Shown here: positions 16,846-25,922 of the stretch, piece by piece
How positions within the stretch are numbered: the stretch's first letter is position 1
Layout: each line of letters opens with the position of its first letter
Source of the DNA: Deltaproteobacteria bacterium
Lineage (GTDB): Bacteria > Desulfobacterota > GWC2-55-46
Length of the DNA: 64,000 nucleotides
Reading direction: 5' to 3'
Assembly: GCA_016177845.1 (NCBI GenBank)
Contig: JACOUO010000003.1
Coordinates: 186,001 to 250,000, forward strand
Made by a program: the position numbers and the translations under genes
The notes under the pieces: generated by a model
Database searches by the model: none
Told to the model about the DNA's origin: nothing
What the model saw: the letters and a program-made list of their open reading frames with translations, nothing else

Positions 16846-16991
16846 TTAAGGAACCTCTGCTTAATTCATTGGGTCTTTGCGAGCGCAGCGAAGCAATCTC
16901 GTTTTCAGGTAAATCAAGCAGTTAGAGATTGCTTCGTAGTTTCACTTCTCGCAATGACAGCAGAAACGAGAATTAATCAGAGCTTCCTTAA
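16846..16991. mobile_element. 146-bp MITE with 22-bp terminal inverted repeats
   Basis: The left end (16846-16867) and the right end (16970-16991) are inverted repeats differing at 2 of 22 positions; both begin TTAAGGAA when read inward. Inside lies a second imperfect palindrome: GCGAAGCAATCTC (16888-16900) against GAGATTGCTTCGTAG (16925-16939), continuing outward to TTGCGAG and CTCGCAA. It has no coding capacity and no transposase, so it is a non-autonomous element. The inner GCGAAGCAATCTC-type palindrome is a widespread bacterial repeat. Confidence 0.78.
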
Positions 16992-17143
16992 GATAATCAA
17001 TTATTTTTACCACAAAACAGAGCTTTTAACAACTTGAAGATTTGTCATGGGGATTAGGAGGGGCATCCCTGTCTGTTGGTTATAATTTATTTTTAATGCT
17101 AAAGATGATATAAATGTAGCCGAAACTAAGAGCAGAGAGATAA

Positions 17144-18067
17144 ATGGCAAAACTCCTTAAACCAGAAAATTTTATTAAATATTTGAAGTGCCCCTGTCCA
17201 AAGGGAGGCGACTTAAAAATAACCGGGAAAAGTGTATCCTGCTCAGAGTGCGGCAAGTCGTATTCTTTTGAGGATAATATACTCAATTTCATCAAATCCG
17301 ATGAGTTGGAAAGTTCAAAGTCAAGGGAGCTTAAGGCGCACACCTATGAGCTTTCCAAAGAGATGATAGAGCATTATGCCAATAAAGAGCGCTGGAGCAG
17401 GTTTTATGACCATTTTTCTGAGAAAAAGATAAGGCATCTACTCAATTATTTCGATAGGCTCAATTGCGGGGAGTTCTTTGCGCTTGGCACGGGCACAGGC
17501 TTCGAGCTTAAAAAGATATTGTCAAAGAGGAAATTCGAGGCTATTTACGCATCCGACATATCGAATACGGCACTTAGGATCGTTCCCCACAGCCTGAGCC
17601 AGTTTAATATAAAATGCGGTCTTTTCACCTCTGACCTTGATTACTGCCCCATAAAGACCAAAGAAATGCCTGTTTTGATCTACGAGGCTATGCATCACAC
17701 CGATGATATGCATGCTACTATCGAATCCCTCCTGAAAAAGGGCTACAGGGATATTCTTTTCGTGGAGCCGACTACAAACGGATTGGTAAAACTGCTGGCA
17801 AAGCTCGGCCTTGCCGAAAGGGAAGAGTACTCGGGGCTGAAGCCGAAATGGCTTGAACTGGGTAAATTGAATGAGCTGACACGCAAATACGGTTATAAAA
17901 GCAGTATAATTACCATGTGGGACATCCCTGAGGGCTATTTCCGCAAATTTTATAAAAAAGAGGGGATAGTGCAGGATATGTTTCTGAGTTTTGTGGATAT
18001 GATATCCGGGATAACGAACCTGTTTAAATTCGGAAGCTTTTCCATTGTACATCTGAGGAAAAGATAA
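17144..18067 (+). CDS. SAM-dependent methyltransferase with Trm112-like N-terminal zinc ribbon
   Basis: A 307-residue protein. The N-terminus has CPCP (residues 16-19) and CSEC (33-36), a Trm112-type knuckle. A Rossmann methyltransferase core follows, with motif I as FFALGTGTGFEL (~110-121) and an acidic end of strand 2 in IYASDIS. Motif I has Ala-Leu-Gly in place of the common Asp/Glu-x-Gly. The substrate is unknown. The gene has its own strong terminator (18095-18126) and is flanked by a MITE and tRNA-Phe, so it is probably monocistronic. Confidence 0.78.
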   Translation: MAKLLKPENFIKYLKCPCPKGGDLKITGKSVSCSECGKSYSFEDNILNFIKSDELESSKSRELKAHTYELSKEMIEHYANKERWSRFYDHFSEKKIRHLLNYFDRLNCGEFFALGTGTGFELKKILSKRKFEAIYASDISNTALRIVPHSLSQFNIKCGLFTSDLDYCPIKTKEMPVLIYEAMHHTDDMHATIESLLKKGYRDILFVEPTTNGLVKLLAKLGLAEREEYSGLKPKWLELGKLNELTRKYGYKSSIITMWDIPEGYFRKFYKKEGIVQDMFLSFVDMISGITNLFKFGSFSIVHLRKR

Positions 18068-18094
18068 GCAGTTATCAGGATAAATTTAAAAAGA

Positions 18095-18126
18095 AAAAGG
18101 GGTTAAGCTAACGCTTAACCCCTTTT
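18095..18126 (+). terminator. Rho-independent terminator after the methyltransferase
   Basis: AAAAGGGGTTAAGC and GCTTAACCCCTTTT form a perfect 14-bp stem with a TAAC loop. Confidence 0.85.
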
Positions 18127-18135
18127 GTATTTAAG

Positions 18136-18211
18136 TGGTGGCCAGAGACGGAATCGAACCGCCGACACGAGGATTTTCAGTCCTCTGCTCTACCTGCTGA
18201 GCTATCTGGCC
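18136..18211 (-). tRNA. tRNA-Phe (GAA)
   Basis: A 76-nt cloverleaf on the minus strand. The acceptor arm is GGCCAGA/TCTGGCC, the D-arm contains GCTC..GAGC, the anticodon loop is CTGAAAA with anticodon GAA, the T-arm contains GTTCGATTC, and the 3' CCA is encoded. Confidence 0.97.
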
Positions 18212-18231
18212 CTATCAAAAGACAGACAAAT

Positions 18232-18260
18232 AAATTAATTTAAACACGCCTGATTGTCAA
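18232..18260 (-). promoter_or_regulatory. Putative promoter of tRNA-Phe
   Basis: On the minus strand, TTGACA (18260-18255), 17 bp, TAATTT (18237-18232), ending about 20 bp before the tRNA 5' end. The -35 is perfect; the -10 is weak. Confidence 0.4.
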
Positions 18261-18392
18261 GCTTTATTTAATTTTAAATATAGCTCAAATCCAGAATTTC
18301 AGCCCGTCCTTTTCTTCCAGCTCAGAGGGTCCTTTTTTTAAAGTTTCTGCCCTGAGCAGACGATAATAATAGAGGATTACAGCAAGGAGCTT

Positions 18393-20114
18393 ATGGACAG
18401 GATAGAGCATTTCAGGGAATTCATAAGGTGTTTTGCCAAAATATGCTCAAGGATAAGCCTTTACGGTCTGGCGCACCCTGCCACGGGTTCAGCCATAAGC
18501 GTATTTTGCGATTCCCTTCGCGAACTCCTTAAAAACGAACATCTCATAACGATAAGCGCGGTTGACGGCAAGGTGCTGGTAAATGGCATCGTCGCTGAAG
18601 AGAAGGGCCCGTTCCATGACCTGTTCTTAAAACGCGGCCTGCATAGCATTGTCTTTGAACAGGGCTTCGGCAACGAAGAAGTCACAAGCCTTCTTAAGGC
18701 ATTTGCGAGCGCTGCCCAAGCCATTGAGGAATCGCTTAGGGATGAAAGCGTAAGGAATATAAAGGTCAACTCTGTCCATTATGTAAAGACAGGGGAAAAG
18801 GCCGAGGTTGAAGCTGTTGAATCGTTTGAATTGGAAACCATTGAAGGTTTAAGCCTTGAGAAGCTCCTGATGAAAGTCATCGAACAGGCTGTTAAAAAAG
18901 ACGAGGACAGAAAACGGGTATTTGAGTGCGTGATGAAGAAGTTTGCCTCTGAACTGGATGACAAGGTCAAGGAGGCGACATTTGAGCTTGAGAAAGAAAA
19001 GGATTCAATACTCAGGGAAAAGGAAAATACGGAAAAGGTTATCAGCAATAGCGTGCTGAGCACCATAGTAGTAGACCATGACTGCAATGTGGTTATGTTT
19101 GGTGCCGATTGCGAGAGTATTCTTGGGGCGAAACTCAAGGATAAGGCCGGCAGGCCTGTATGGGAAGGCCTGAACGAAGGCCAGATGGTCACTGTGGCAA
19201 AGAGCGGAGGCGAGGCTTTTACCGTAAGCGATATCATGGTCAAGGGTGAGGATGAGACAAAGAGAATATTGAGAGCAAGCAATTCCGTAATAAAGAATAC
19301 CGAAGGCAAGATGGTCGGCCTTTTCTCGATGCTCAGCGACATCACCAAATACAGGGAACTCGACCAGATGAAAAAGGATTTTGTGGCCAATGTCACCCAT
19401 GAGCTGAGGACGCCCCTTGTCGCAACAAAGCAGGCTCTCTCAAACCTCATCTCCTTTACCGACTCCCTCGATGACGACCAGGAGAAGATGATTAATATCG
19501 CCCTCAGGAATACCGAGCGGTTGTACAGGCTTGTAAATGACATACTCGATTTCTCCAAGCTTGAAGGGGGAAAGATAAAGCTCAGGCAGGAGATTGTCGA
19601 GACCGGGCTGCTCATAAAAGAAATACTCTCTACGGTAAAGCCTCTTTACGACAGCAAAGGAATAAGCATTTTTGTTGATTCGCGCTCAGCCCTGCCAAGG
19701 CTTTTCGCGGACAGGGACAGGGTAACGCAGGTCTTTATAAATCTCCTGAGCAATGCCGTGAAGTTTACCGATAAAGGCGGCTCGGTTACCATTGAGGCCC
19801 AGAATTTTAAGAGAAAAGGGGCCGATACCTTGCTTGAATTATCCGTAAGGGATACGGGGCGCGGGATGGAGAAGAAAGACCTCGAAAAGATATTCGATAA
19901 GTTCATTCAGGTCGGCACTCATGACAATACCGTAATGAAGGGAACGGGGCTTGGGCTTACCATCACAAAGGCAATAGTAGAACTGCACGGCGGGGAGATA
20001 AGGGTAGACAGCGAGCCGGGTAAAGGCTCAGTCTTTACGGTGTCGTTCCCGATGCTGCCTGAAGACGCAGTTTATCTCAATGATGCGAACAGAACCTTAA
20101 ACAAAGCGGGTTAG
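18393..20114 (+). CDS. Sensor histidine kinase (N-terminal unknown domain, PAS, HisKA, HATPase)
   Basis: A 573-residue soluble kinase. Residues 1-150 form an uncharacterised domain (YGLAHPATGSAISVF..., then LLKNEHLITISAVDGKVLVNG) that also occurs in HD-type signalling proteins. A coiled-coil connector (~165-205) and a PAS domain (~210-320) follow. The H-box is FVANVTHELRTPL (His near 336), with HATPase boxes NLLSNAVKF, DTGRGM and GTGLGLTI. The ATG has AAGGAGCTT upstream. It heads a tight five-gene operon: the next gene, a lone receiver, starts 3 nt after the stop and is the likely phosphoacceptor. Confidence 0.92.
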   Translation: MDRIEHFREFIRCFAKICSRISLYGLAHPATGSAISVFCDSLRELLKNEHLITISAVDGKVLVNGIVAEEKGPFHDLFLKRGLHSIVFEQGFGNEEVTSLLKAFASAAQAIEESLRDESVRNIKVNSVHYVKTGEKAEVEAVESFELETIEGLSLEKLLMKVIEQAVKKDEDRKRVFECVMKKFASELDDKVKEATFELEKEKDSILREKENTEKVISNSVLSTIVVDHDCNVVMFGADCESILGAKLKDKAGRPVWEGLNEGQMVTVAKSGGEAFTVSDIMVKGEDETKRILRASNSVIKNTEGKMVGLFSMLSDITKYRELDQMKKDFVANVTHELRTPLVATKQALSNLISFTDSLDDDQEKMINIALRNTERLYRLVNDILDFSKLEGGKIKLRQEIVETGLLIKEILSTVKPLYDSKGISIFVDSRSALPRLFADRDRVTQVFINLLSNAVKFTDKGGSVTIEAQNFKRKGADTLLELSVRDTGRGMEKKDLEKIFDKFIQVGTHDNTVMKGTGLGLTITKAIVELHGGEIRVDSEPGKGSVFTVSFPMLPEDAVYLNDANRTLNKAG

Positions 20115-20116
20115 AT

Positions 20117-20494
20117 ATGGAACAAAAAACACGCATACTCTTAATCGATGATGAAACTGATTATTCGGATACGATGGGCTTTTATCTAAAGGCAAAAGGG
20201 TACAGGGTCAGGACTGCGCAATCAGGGCAGGAGGGAATCGAAGAGATAGAAAGGGAAAAGCCCGATATCGTATTTCTGGATTTCATGATGCCTATAATGA
20301 ACGGGGCTGAAACGCTTAAGAAGATACGCGAAGCCCATACTGACCTGCCGGTCATCATGGTCACTTCGTACGCGTCTGAAAAGCTTATAGATGAAGCCAC
20401 AGGGCTTGGCATTACGGCAATTTTTCCGAAGGCTGAGGATTTTTCAATTGCCGCCAGGCTTATCCAAGAGGCTTTAGAGACAGTCAGGAATTAG
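20117..20494 (+). CDS. Single-domain response regulator (CheY-like)
   Basis: A 125-residue stand-alone receiver. The acid pair is in LLIDDETD, the phosphorylated Asp in IVFLDFMMPIMNG (about residue 55), the Thr in MVTSYA and the Lys in FPKAED. There is no output domain, so it acts as a phosphorelay shuttle or by protein contact. It sits between two histidine kinases with gaps of only 3-6 nt, so it probably takes phosphate from one or both. Confidence 0.93.
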   Translation: MEQKTRILLIDDETDYSDTMGFYLKAKGYRVRTAQSGQEGIEEIEREKPDIVFLDFMMPIMNGAETLKKIREAHTDLPVIMVTSYASEKLIDEATGLGITAIFPKAEDFSIAARLIQEALETVRN

Positions 20495-20500
20495 GAGAAT

Positions 20501-21829
20501 ATGGCAGAGCTCACACTTTATAAAAATGCTGTCCTTTCAGGCGGCACTGAAGAGGCTCCTATCCTCGATAGTCGCCAGATGACCAATATCATCCGTGATA
20601 TGAATGAAAGTATCTTTGTGGTAAGCACCGATGCTGAAATAACTTTTGTGAACAGCGCCGCGCAGTCTCTGCTTGGCTACAATTTTACGGAGATAGCTGG
20701 AGCGCCGTTCGGCAAGGTCGTGGCTGACGATAACCTTGAATTCTTTAAGGCTGTCCGCGATATAATCACAAAAGGCCCGATAAAGGACTTCATGCTTGAT
20801 TATCTCTCGAAAGACGGCTCGCGCATTCCCGTAAGCGTCAACGGTTCCGCTCTCAGGGATGATAATTCAGGAAAGCTGCTCGGCATCGTTATAGCCGCGA
20901 GGGACATGAGATACTCTTTAGGGCTGATTAAGGAACTGGAGAAGGCAAAGTCAGATCTTGAGCTTAAAGTAAAAGAGAGGACAAAGGAACTTGAGGAGGC
21001 TTACTACAACCTGAAAGAGGCCCAGACGCAACTCCTGCAAAGGGAGAAGATGGCCTCAATCGGACAGCTTGCCGCAGGCGTTGCGCATGAGATAAATAAC
21101 CCTGTTGCGTTCCTTTTCAGTAATCTCGGGACTCTTGAATCTTACATCAAAGGGATACTGAACTTCATAGATGAATATGACGCGGTATTCAATAAAATGA
21201 AAACGGGCCAGACCGCAATCAATGAGGCCCATGAGACGATTGAAAGCAAAAAGAAGGAGATTGAGCTGGACTACCTGCTCTCAGACATTTCAGAGGTAAT
21301 AGCTGAATCAAAGGACGGGGCGCAGAGGGTAAAGCAGCTTGTGGCAAATCTCAAGGATTTCTCCCGTGTCGATTCAACTGAAATTTCCATTGCCGATATC
21401 AATGAAGGCCTGGAGAGCACGCTTAATATAGCCTCAAACGAGCTTAAATATAAAGCGGCGATAACCAGGGAGTACGGGGACATACCAAGCATCAAATGCC
21501 ATGCGGGAGAGCTCAACCAGGTGTTTTTGAACCTGATCATCAATGCGGGCCAGGCAATCAGTGAGCGAGGCGAGATAAGGATAAAGACCTATCTGGAAGG
21601 CGGTTTCGTTAATATCGAGATATCTGATAACGGCTCAGGAATTTCCGAAGAGAATATTCCGAGGATATTTGAACCGTTCTTCACTACCAAGCCGGTGGGG
21701 CAAGGTACGGGGCTCGGGCTTTCAATCGTTTATAACATCGTCAAGAGGCATAAGGGCGAGATAAAGGTAAAGAGTAGGGTTGGAGAGGGCACCACATTCA
21801 GGATAATACTGCCCGCAGAGGTGGGATAG
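20501..21829 (+). CDS. Cytoplasmic PAS histidine kinase
   Basis: A 442-residue kinase with no membrane segment. A PAS domain (~30-145) is joined by a coiled coil ([20 protein letters not shown]) to a HisKA domain whose H-box is [12 protein letters not shown]. The HATPase domain has [16 protein letters not shown] and GTGLGLSIV. The HEINNP H-box and long helical insert mark the family that phosphorylates sigma-54 activators or lone receivers. It sits third in the operon, and its H-box region closely resembles that of the next kinase, suggesting a gene duplication of the core. Confidence 0.92.
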   Translation: MAELTLYKNAVLSGGTEEAPILDSRQMTNIIRDMNESIFVVSTDAEITFVNSAAQSLLGYNFTEIAGAPFGKVVADDNLEFFKAVRDIITKGPIKDFMLDYLSKDGSRIPVSVNGSALRDDNSGKLLGIVIAARDMRYSLGLIKELEKAKSDLELKVKERTKELEEAYYNLKEAQTQLLQREKMASIGQLAAGVAHEINNPVAFLFSNLGTLESYIKGILNFIDEYDAVFNKMKTGQTAINEAHETIESKKKEIELDYLLSDISEVIAESKDGAQRVKQLVANLKDFSRVDSTEISIADINEGLESTLNIASNELKYKAAITREYGDIPSIKCHAGELNQVFLNLIINAGQAISERGEIRIKTYLEGGFVNIEISDNGSGISEENIPRIFEPFFTTKPVGQGTGLGLSIVYNIVKRHKGEIKVKSRVGEGTTFRIILPAEVG

Positions 21830-21830
21830 A

Positions 21831-23921
21831 ATGAAGTTCAGTTTGAGGAACATTGAAATAAGAAAGCAGATGTACCTGGCTTTTCTCGCCGCGTTTCTTT
21901 TTGTGGGCGGGATAATAGCCATCGGCACATACAGCATGGTCTTAATCAGGGATTCGGCAAGAGAGGCAGAGGCCACGGTACTGGAGGCTGAGAAGCTTCT
22001 TCATCTCAAAGCTGAACTTGAAACGGCAAGGCGACTGATGCTCTCAATGCTGCTTGAGACGGATAAAAAGCATATTGACGAAGACCTTCTCGCCTTGAAG
22101 GAGGTTACCCGCTCCGCTGACGAAAAGATAAGTAAAATGCTCTTAAGCGGAAATTATCAGGACAAGGAAATACAGGAAGGTATTTTCAGGCTCAAGGTCA
22201 TCTGGGAGTCTTTCAAGGAAACAAGGGATAAGCGGATAATTAAAGCCGTTGAGAACGGAAGGACTGAAGAAGCTGTTCGAATAGCCATGGGAGAGCAGCA
22301 GAAGCGGTTTGATGAGTTCTCCTCCATTACAGAGAGATTGGCCAAGCGCGCAAACGAAAAGGCAAACTTATCTCAGGGTTCAATAAAGAGCATCCTTGGG
22401 AAAAGTATCGTAGGCTTTTTTTCAATGGCCTTTGCCGGGCTTGTTATAGCTGTTGTTTTAATTGTGATTTTCTCAAGGGACCTTACCAGAAGGTTTAACG
22501 AAATAATGAACGCCATTGAAAAATTCAATTCAGGCGAGCTTAAGATAAATATAGATTCAGAGGCAAACGATGAGCTTGGAATAGTGGCAGGCGGATTGAA
22601 CAGCATGTTTAAAAAGCTCTATGAAGATAAGGTGGCGCACGAGCAATATATAAAGATAATCAGCTGGGAGGTCCAGGCAAAAGAAGAAAAAAATTCAGCC
22701 TTGAAGAGGAGCGAAGAGCGCTTCAGGGGCCTTGTTGAGACCACAAGCGATTGGGTCTGGGAGATTGACAAAGACGGGCTGTACACCTATGCAAGCCCTC
22801 GCATATTAACGATTCTCGGATACAGGCCTGAAGAGATAATCGGGCAAAGCCCGTTTGGCCTCATGCCGCCGGAGGAAGAAAAACGCGTAAGGGAGCTTTT
22901 CAATAAAATAGTTTCCGCCAAGGCGCCGTTCGAAAATCTTGAGAATGTAAACCTGCATAAGGATGGGCGCAGGGTTGTCCTTGAGACAAGCGGAGCGCCG
23001 TTTTTTGATGTGAAAGGAAATTTACTTGGCTACAGGGGCATTGACAGGGACATTACGCTCAGAAAACAGGCTGAAGAGGAAAAGATGAACATACAGGCCC
23101 AGCTCCTTCAGTCAGAAAAGCTTGCCTCAATAGGCCAGCTTGCGGCAGGTGTCGCTCATGAGATAAATAACCCGGTCGGGTTTGTGAGCAGCAACCTCAA
23201 TACGCTTTCCGGCTATACAAAATCGCTCAGCGACATCCTGCTCATGTATGACAGGATGACGGAGGCGGTAAGGGAAGAAAGGCTTGAAGAAGCAAAAACT
23301 ATCCTCGATGAAATAGAAAAGTTCAAAGTGGAATCTGACATTGAGTTTGCGGTCAATGATATCTCCAATATCGTTTTTGAATCAAGGGACGGCCTTGACA
23401 GGATAAAATCGATTGTAAGGGGGCTTAAGGACTTTTCCCATACGGCTGAGGAAGATATGTCTGCGAGCGACATAAACCAGAGCATCAATAACGCCGTAAA
23501 GCTAAGCTGGCATGAGATAAAATATACTGCTGAGCTTGAGAAGGACTTGGCTGAGCTTCCTGCCGTAATATGCAAGCCGCAGCAGTTGACGCAGGTCTTC
23601 CTTAATATAATCGTGAATGCCGTACAGGCCATGCCGGAGAAGGGCAATATCTGGATAAAGACCCGCCTTGAGAACAACTACGCTGTCATCGAGATAAAGG
23701 ACAATGGGACCGGAATGCCGGATGCCGTCATTAAAAGGATATTCGATCCGTTTTTTACGACGAAACCCGTAGGCAAGGGAACAGGACTGGGGCTTTCGAT
23801 AGCATACGGCATTATAAAGGAGCACAAAGGCACGATTACAGTAAAGAGCAAACCCGGCGAGGGCACTACTTTCATAATAAAGCTGCCTGTCAGCGTACAG
23901 CTGGCAGAGGCCGCTAATTAA
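21831..23921 (+). CDS. Membrane histidine kinase with HAMP and PAS domains
   Basis: A 696-residue kinase. TM1 (~14-36) and TM2 (~190-213) enclose a ~150-residue periplasmic helical domain of four-helix-bundle type. HAMP follows (~214-270), then PAS (~290-415) and a HisKA with H-box [15 protein letters not shown], and HATPase boxes NIIVNAVQAM, DNGTGM and GTGLGLSI. The start ATG lies one nucleotide after the previous stop. It is likely the membrane-sensing partner of the soluble kinase before it. The unusual size of the linker between the H-box and the N-box (two extra helices) is shared by both. Confidence 0.92.
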   Translation: MKFSLRNIEIRKQMYLAFLAAFLFVGGIIAIGTYSMVLIRDSAREAEATVLEAEKLLHLKAELETARRLMLSMLLETDKKHIDEDLLALKEVTRSADEKISKMLLSGNYQDKEIQEGIFRLKVIWESFKETRDKRIIKAVENGRTEEAVRIAMGEQQKRFDEFSSITERLAKRANEKANLSQGSIKSILGKSIVGFFSMAFAGLVIAVVLIVIFSRDLTRRFNEIMNAIEKFNSGELKINIDSEANDELGIVAGGLNSMFKKLYEDKVAHEQYIKIISWEVQAKEEKNSALKRSEERFRGLVETTSDWVWEIDKDGLYTYASPRILTILGYRPEEIIGQSPFGLMPPEEEKRVRELFNKIVSAKAPFENLENVNLHKDGRRVVLETSGAPFFDVKGNLLGYRGIDRDITLRKQAEEEKMNIQAQLLQSEKLASIGQLAAGVAHEINNPVGFVSSNLNTLSGYTKSLSDILLMYDRMTEAVREERLEEAKTILDEIEKFKVESDIEFAVNDISNIVFESRDGLDRIKSIVRGLKDFSHTAEEDMSASDINQSINNAVKLSWHEIKYTAELEKDLAELPAVICKPQQLTQVFLNIIVNAVQAMPEKGNIWIKTRLENNYAVIEIKDNGTGMPDAVIKRIFDPFFTTKPVGKGTGLGLSIAYGIIKEHKGTITVKSKPGEGTTFIIKLPVSVQLAEAAN

Positions 23922-23931
23922 GGAGTAAATA

Positions 23932-25203
23932 ATGGATAATACAATCCTTTTTGTAGATGATGAAAAAAACATACTCAACTCCCTTGTAAGGCTCTTCAGG
24001 CGGGAGGGCTATAATATACTCACCGCCGAAGGCGGGCATGAGGCGCTTGAACTTATAGCCCGCAATAAGGTCGATCTGGTCATCTCAGACCATAGGATGC
24101 CTGTGATGGACGGGGTTGAGTTCCTCTCAAAAGTAAAGGAGTCCTCCCCCGATACTATACGGTTTATGCTCACGGGCTACGCTGAACTTAAGGCTGTAAT
24201 GGCGGCGATAAATAAAGGAGAGGTCTACAGGTACATAACAAAACCATGGAATGACGAAGAGCTGAAGCGCACGGTCGAGGACGCGGTTGAAAAGATAAAT
24301 CTTTTGCATGAGAACAAGAGGCTCCATGAGGTCACTAAGCGCCAGAACGCTCTCCTTGTAGATTTGAATAAGAATCTTGAGAAAAAAGTAGATGAAAAGA
24401 CAAAGAAGATAAGGGAGAATTTTTTTGCTTTTGTAAAGATTTGCGCGGACCTGATGGAGCTTTATGACCAGCATGCCGGAGGCCACAATAAAAGGGTTGC
24501 GTCAATGGCAAAGGGGATCGGCATGCAGATGGAGCTTGATAATGCTGACCTGGAACTTATCGAGTCAGCCGCGCTCCTTCACAATATAGGGCTTATCGGA
24601 GCTCCAAAGGATATCTTTGAGAAAGAGGAAAGCTCTTTGCAGGAGAACGAGAAGGCAATCCTTAGGCATAACCCCATACTTTCGCAGGACCTGCTCTCAT
24701 CAATAGACAGCCTCAGGCAGGTAGGGATAATAATAAGGAGCCAGATGGAGGGGTATAACGGAGGCGGTTATCCTGACGGGCTTAAGAATGAAGAAATACA
24801 TCTGGGCGCAAGGATCATAGCCGTATGCAAGCTCTTTGATATCCTTAGGCATGGAAGGGAAAGGCTTGATTTCGAAGATGCCATAAACAGGATAAAAGCT
24901 GAGCGCGGGCTGAGCTTTGACCCGATAGTTGTAGATACTTTTATAGATTATGCGCAAAGGTTTAGAAATGAAGTGGTTGAAGACCGGAGATGCCATCCTT
25001 CCTATTGCGAAATTGAATTATCGAATATAAGAGGAGGCATGGCGCTGGCAAAGAACCTTGTGACCAGTAAGGGAAGGCTTCTTGTAACCGCCGGGACAGT
25101 GCTCACCAATGCCCTTATAGAGAAGGTGCTTAACTTCAATAAGATAGAGCCGATAACCGAGGCTGTACGGATTGTACCGCCTGCGGTTGACAAGGCAGGC
25201 TAA
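23932..25203 (+). CDS. Response regulator with degenerate HD-GYP domain
   Basis: A 423-residue protein. The receiver (1-120) is normal: D-D-E near 9-11, phosphoacceptor D53 in ISDHRMPVMDG and Lys in ITKPWN. A coiled coil (~130-160) leads to an HD-GYP fold (~165-345). The HD dyad of active c-di-GMP phosphodiesterases is H217-N218 here (LLHNIGLIG), and the HHE motif before GYP is replaced by RSQ, although GGYPDGL itself remains. A ~60-residue C-terminal tail (HPSYCEIEL...) follows. It is probably a non-catalytic c-di-GMP receptor or scaffold. It closes the operon, and its stop codon overlaps the rsmE stop on the opposite strand. Confidence 0.88.
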   Translation: MDNTILFVDDEKNILNSLVRLFRREGYNILTAEGGHEALELIARNKVDLVISDHRMPVMDGVEFLSKVKESSPDTIRFMLTGYAELKAVMAAINKGEVYRYITKPWNDEELKRTVEDAVEKINLLHENKRLHEVTKRQNALLVDLNKNLEKKVDEKTKKIRENFFAFVKICADLMELYDQHAGGHNKRVASMAKGIGMQMELDNADLELIESAALLHNIGLIGAPKDIFEKEESSLQENEKAILRHNPILSQDLLSSIDSLRQVGIIIRSQMEGYNGGGYPDGLKNEEIHLGARIIAVCKLFDILRHGRERLDFEDAINRIKAERGLSFDPIVVDTFIDYAQRFRNEVVEDRRCHPSYCEIELSNIRGGMALAKNLVTSKGRLLVTAGTVLTNALIEKVLNFNKIEPITEAVRIVPPAVDKAG

Positions 25204-25922
25204 TTCAGGTCTCCAAGCTCGTACTGAAGTATTGATAATACGGATAAGGCGGCAGTTTCGGCCTTAAGGATGCGAGGCCCGAGGCTTGCCTGGATAAAGC
25301 CGTTCTTTTTTGCCTCATTTACTTCCGTCTCATCAAGTCCGCCTTCAGGCCCTACCAAGGCTACTATCTTTTTTTTGTTTGGAATTAAGGCAGTCTTAAG
25401 CCCGCCAACCCTATCATTTTCCCAGAAAAGTATCTTCAAAGAGCCGGAGTAACTTTCCACTGCCTCTTTGAAAGTCTTTAGATTTACTCCCGGCAGGACT
25501 GAGCGGCCGCACTGTTTGGCTGCCTCGATGGATGCCTTCCGCCACCTTGCAATTTTTGAAGAGCTGTCATTTATTACGGGGATAGTTCTGGAAGAAGAAA
25601 AAAAGCATATTTCCTTTACTCCAAGCTCGGTCGCCTTCTGAATGACGAACTCGTTTTTGTCGCCCTTCAGCAGCCCTTGCAGGAGTATCAAATCCACAGG
25701 GCTCTCGGCCTTGCTCTCAGAGGCCTCCTTGATTGCTACTACAGCAGAGTCTTTTTCGATTGAGTCTATCCGCCCGTAGAACTCAAGGCCTTTGCCGTTA
25801 AAAAGGGCTACCTCATCCCCGATTTTAAGCCTTAAGACCTTTTTTAAATGGATGAACTCGTCATTGATTATAAAGGCAAGTTTGGAATCGAGAGTCAGAT
25901 TTTCAGCGAAAAACCTTCTCAT
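25200..25922 (-). CDS. rsmE: 16S rRNA (uracil1498-N3)-methyltransferase RsmE
   Basis: A 240-residue SPOUT methyltransferase of normal length. The N-terminal PUA-like part (MRRFFAENL...HLKKVLRLKIGDEVALFNG) and the knotted C-terminal domain are both present, with signatures LLQGLLKGDKNEFVIQKATELG, AKQCGRS, LVGPEGGLDETEV and SLGPRILKAETA. It methylates N3 of U1498 in the decoding region of 16S rRNA. It is the last gene of the lolA-yajQ-prmA-rsmE run and starts one base after the prmA stop. Confidence 0.97.
   Translation of the reverse strand: MRRFFAENLTLDSKLAFIINDEFIHLKKVLRLKIGDEVALFNGKGLEFYGRIDSIEKDSAVVAIKEASESKAESPVDLILLQGLLKGDKNEFVIQKATELGVKEICFFSSSRTIPVINDSSSKIARWRKASIEAAKQCGRSVLPGVNLKTFKEAVESYSGSLKILFWENDRVGGLKTALIPNKKKIVALVGPEGGLDETEVNEAKKNGFIQASLGPRILKAETAALSVLSILQYELGDLN

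Noticed and set aside
16627-17037. 136-codon plus-strand frame with VFASAAKQSRF...LLAMTA
   Set aside because: It is the translation of the antisense of the zinc-ribbon gene and of the MITE; this peptide pattern is what the repeat itself encodes.
18779-19615. 278-codon minus-strand frame
   Set aside because: Ser-rich mirror of the histidine kinase coding frame; no domain or ribosome-binding site.
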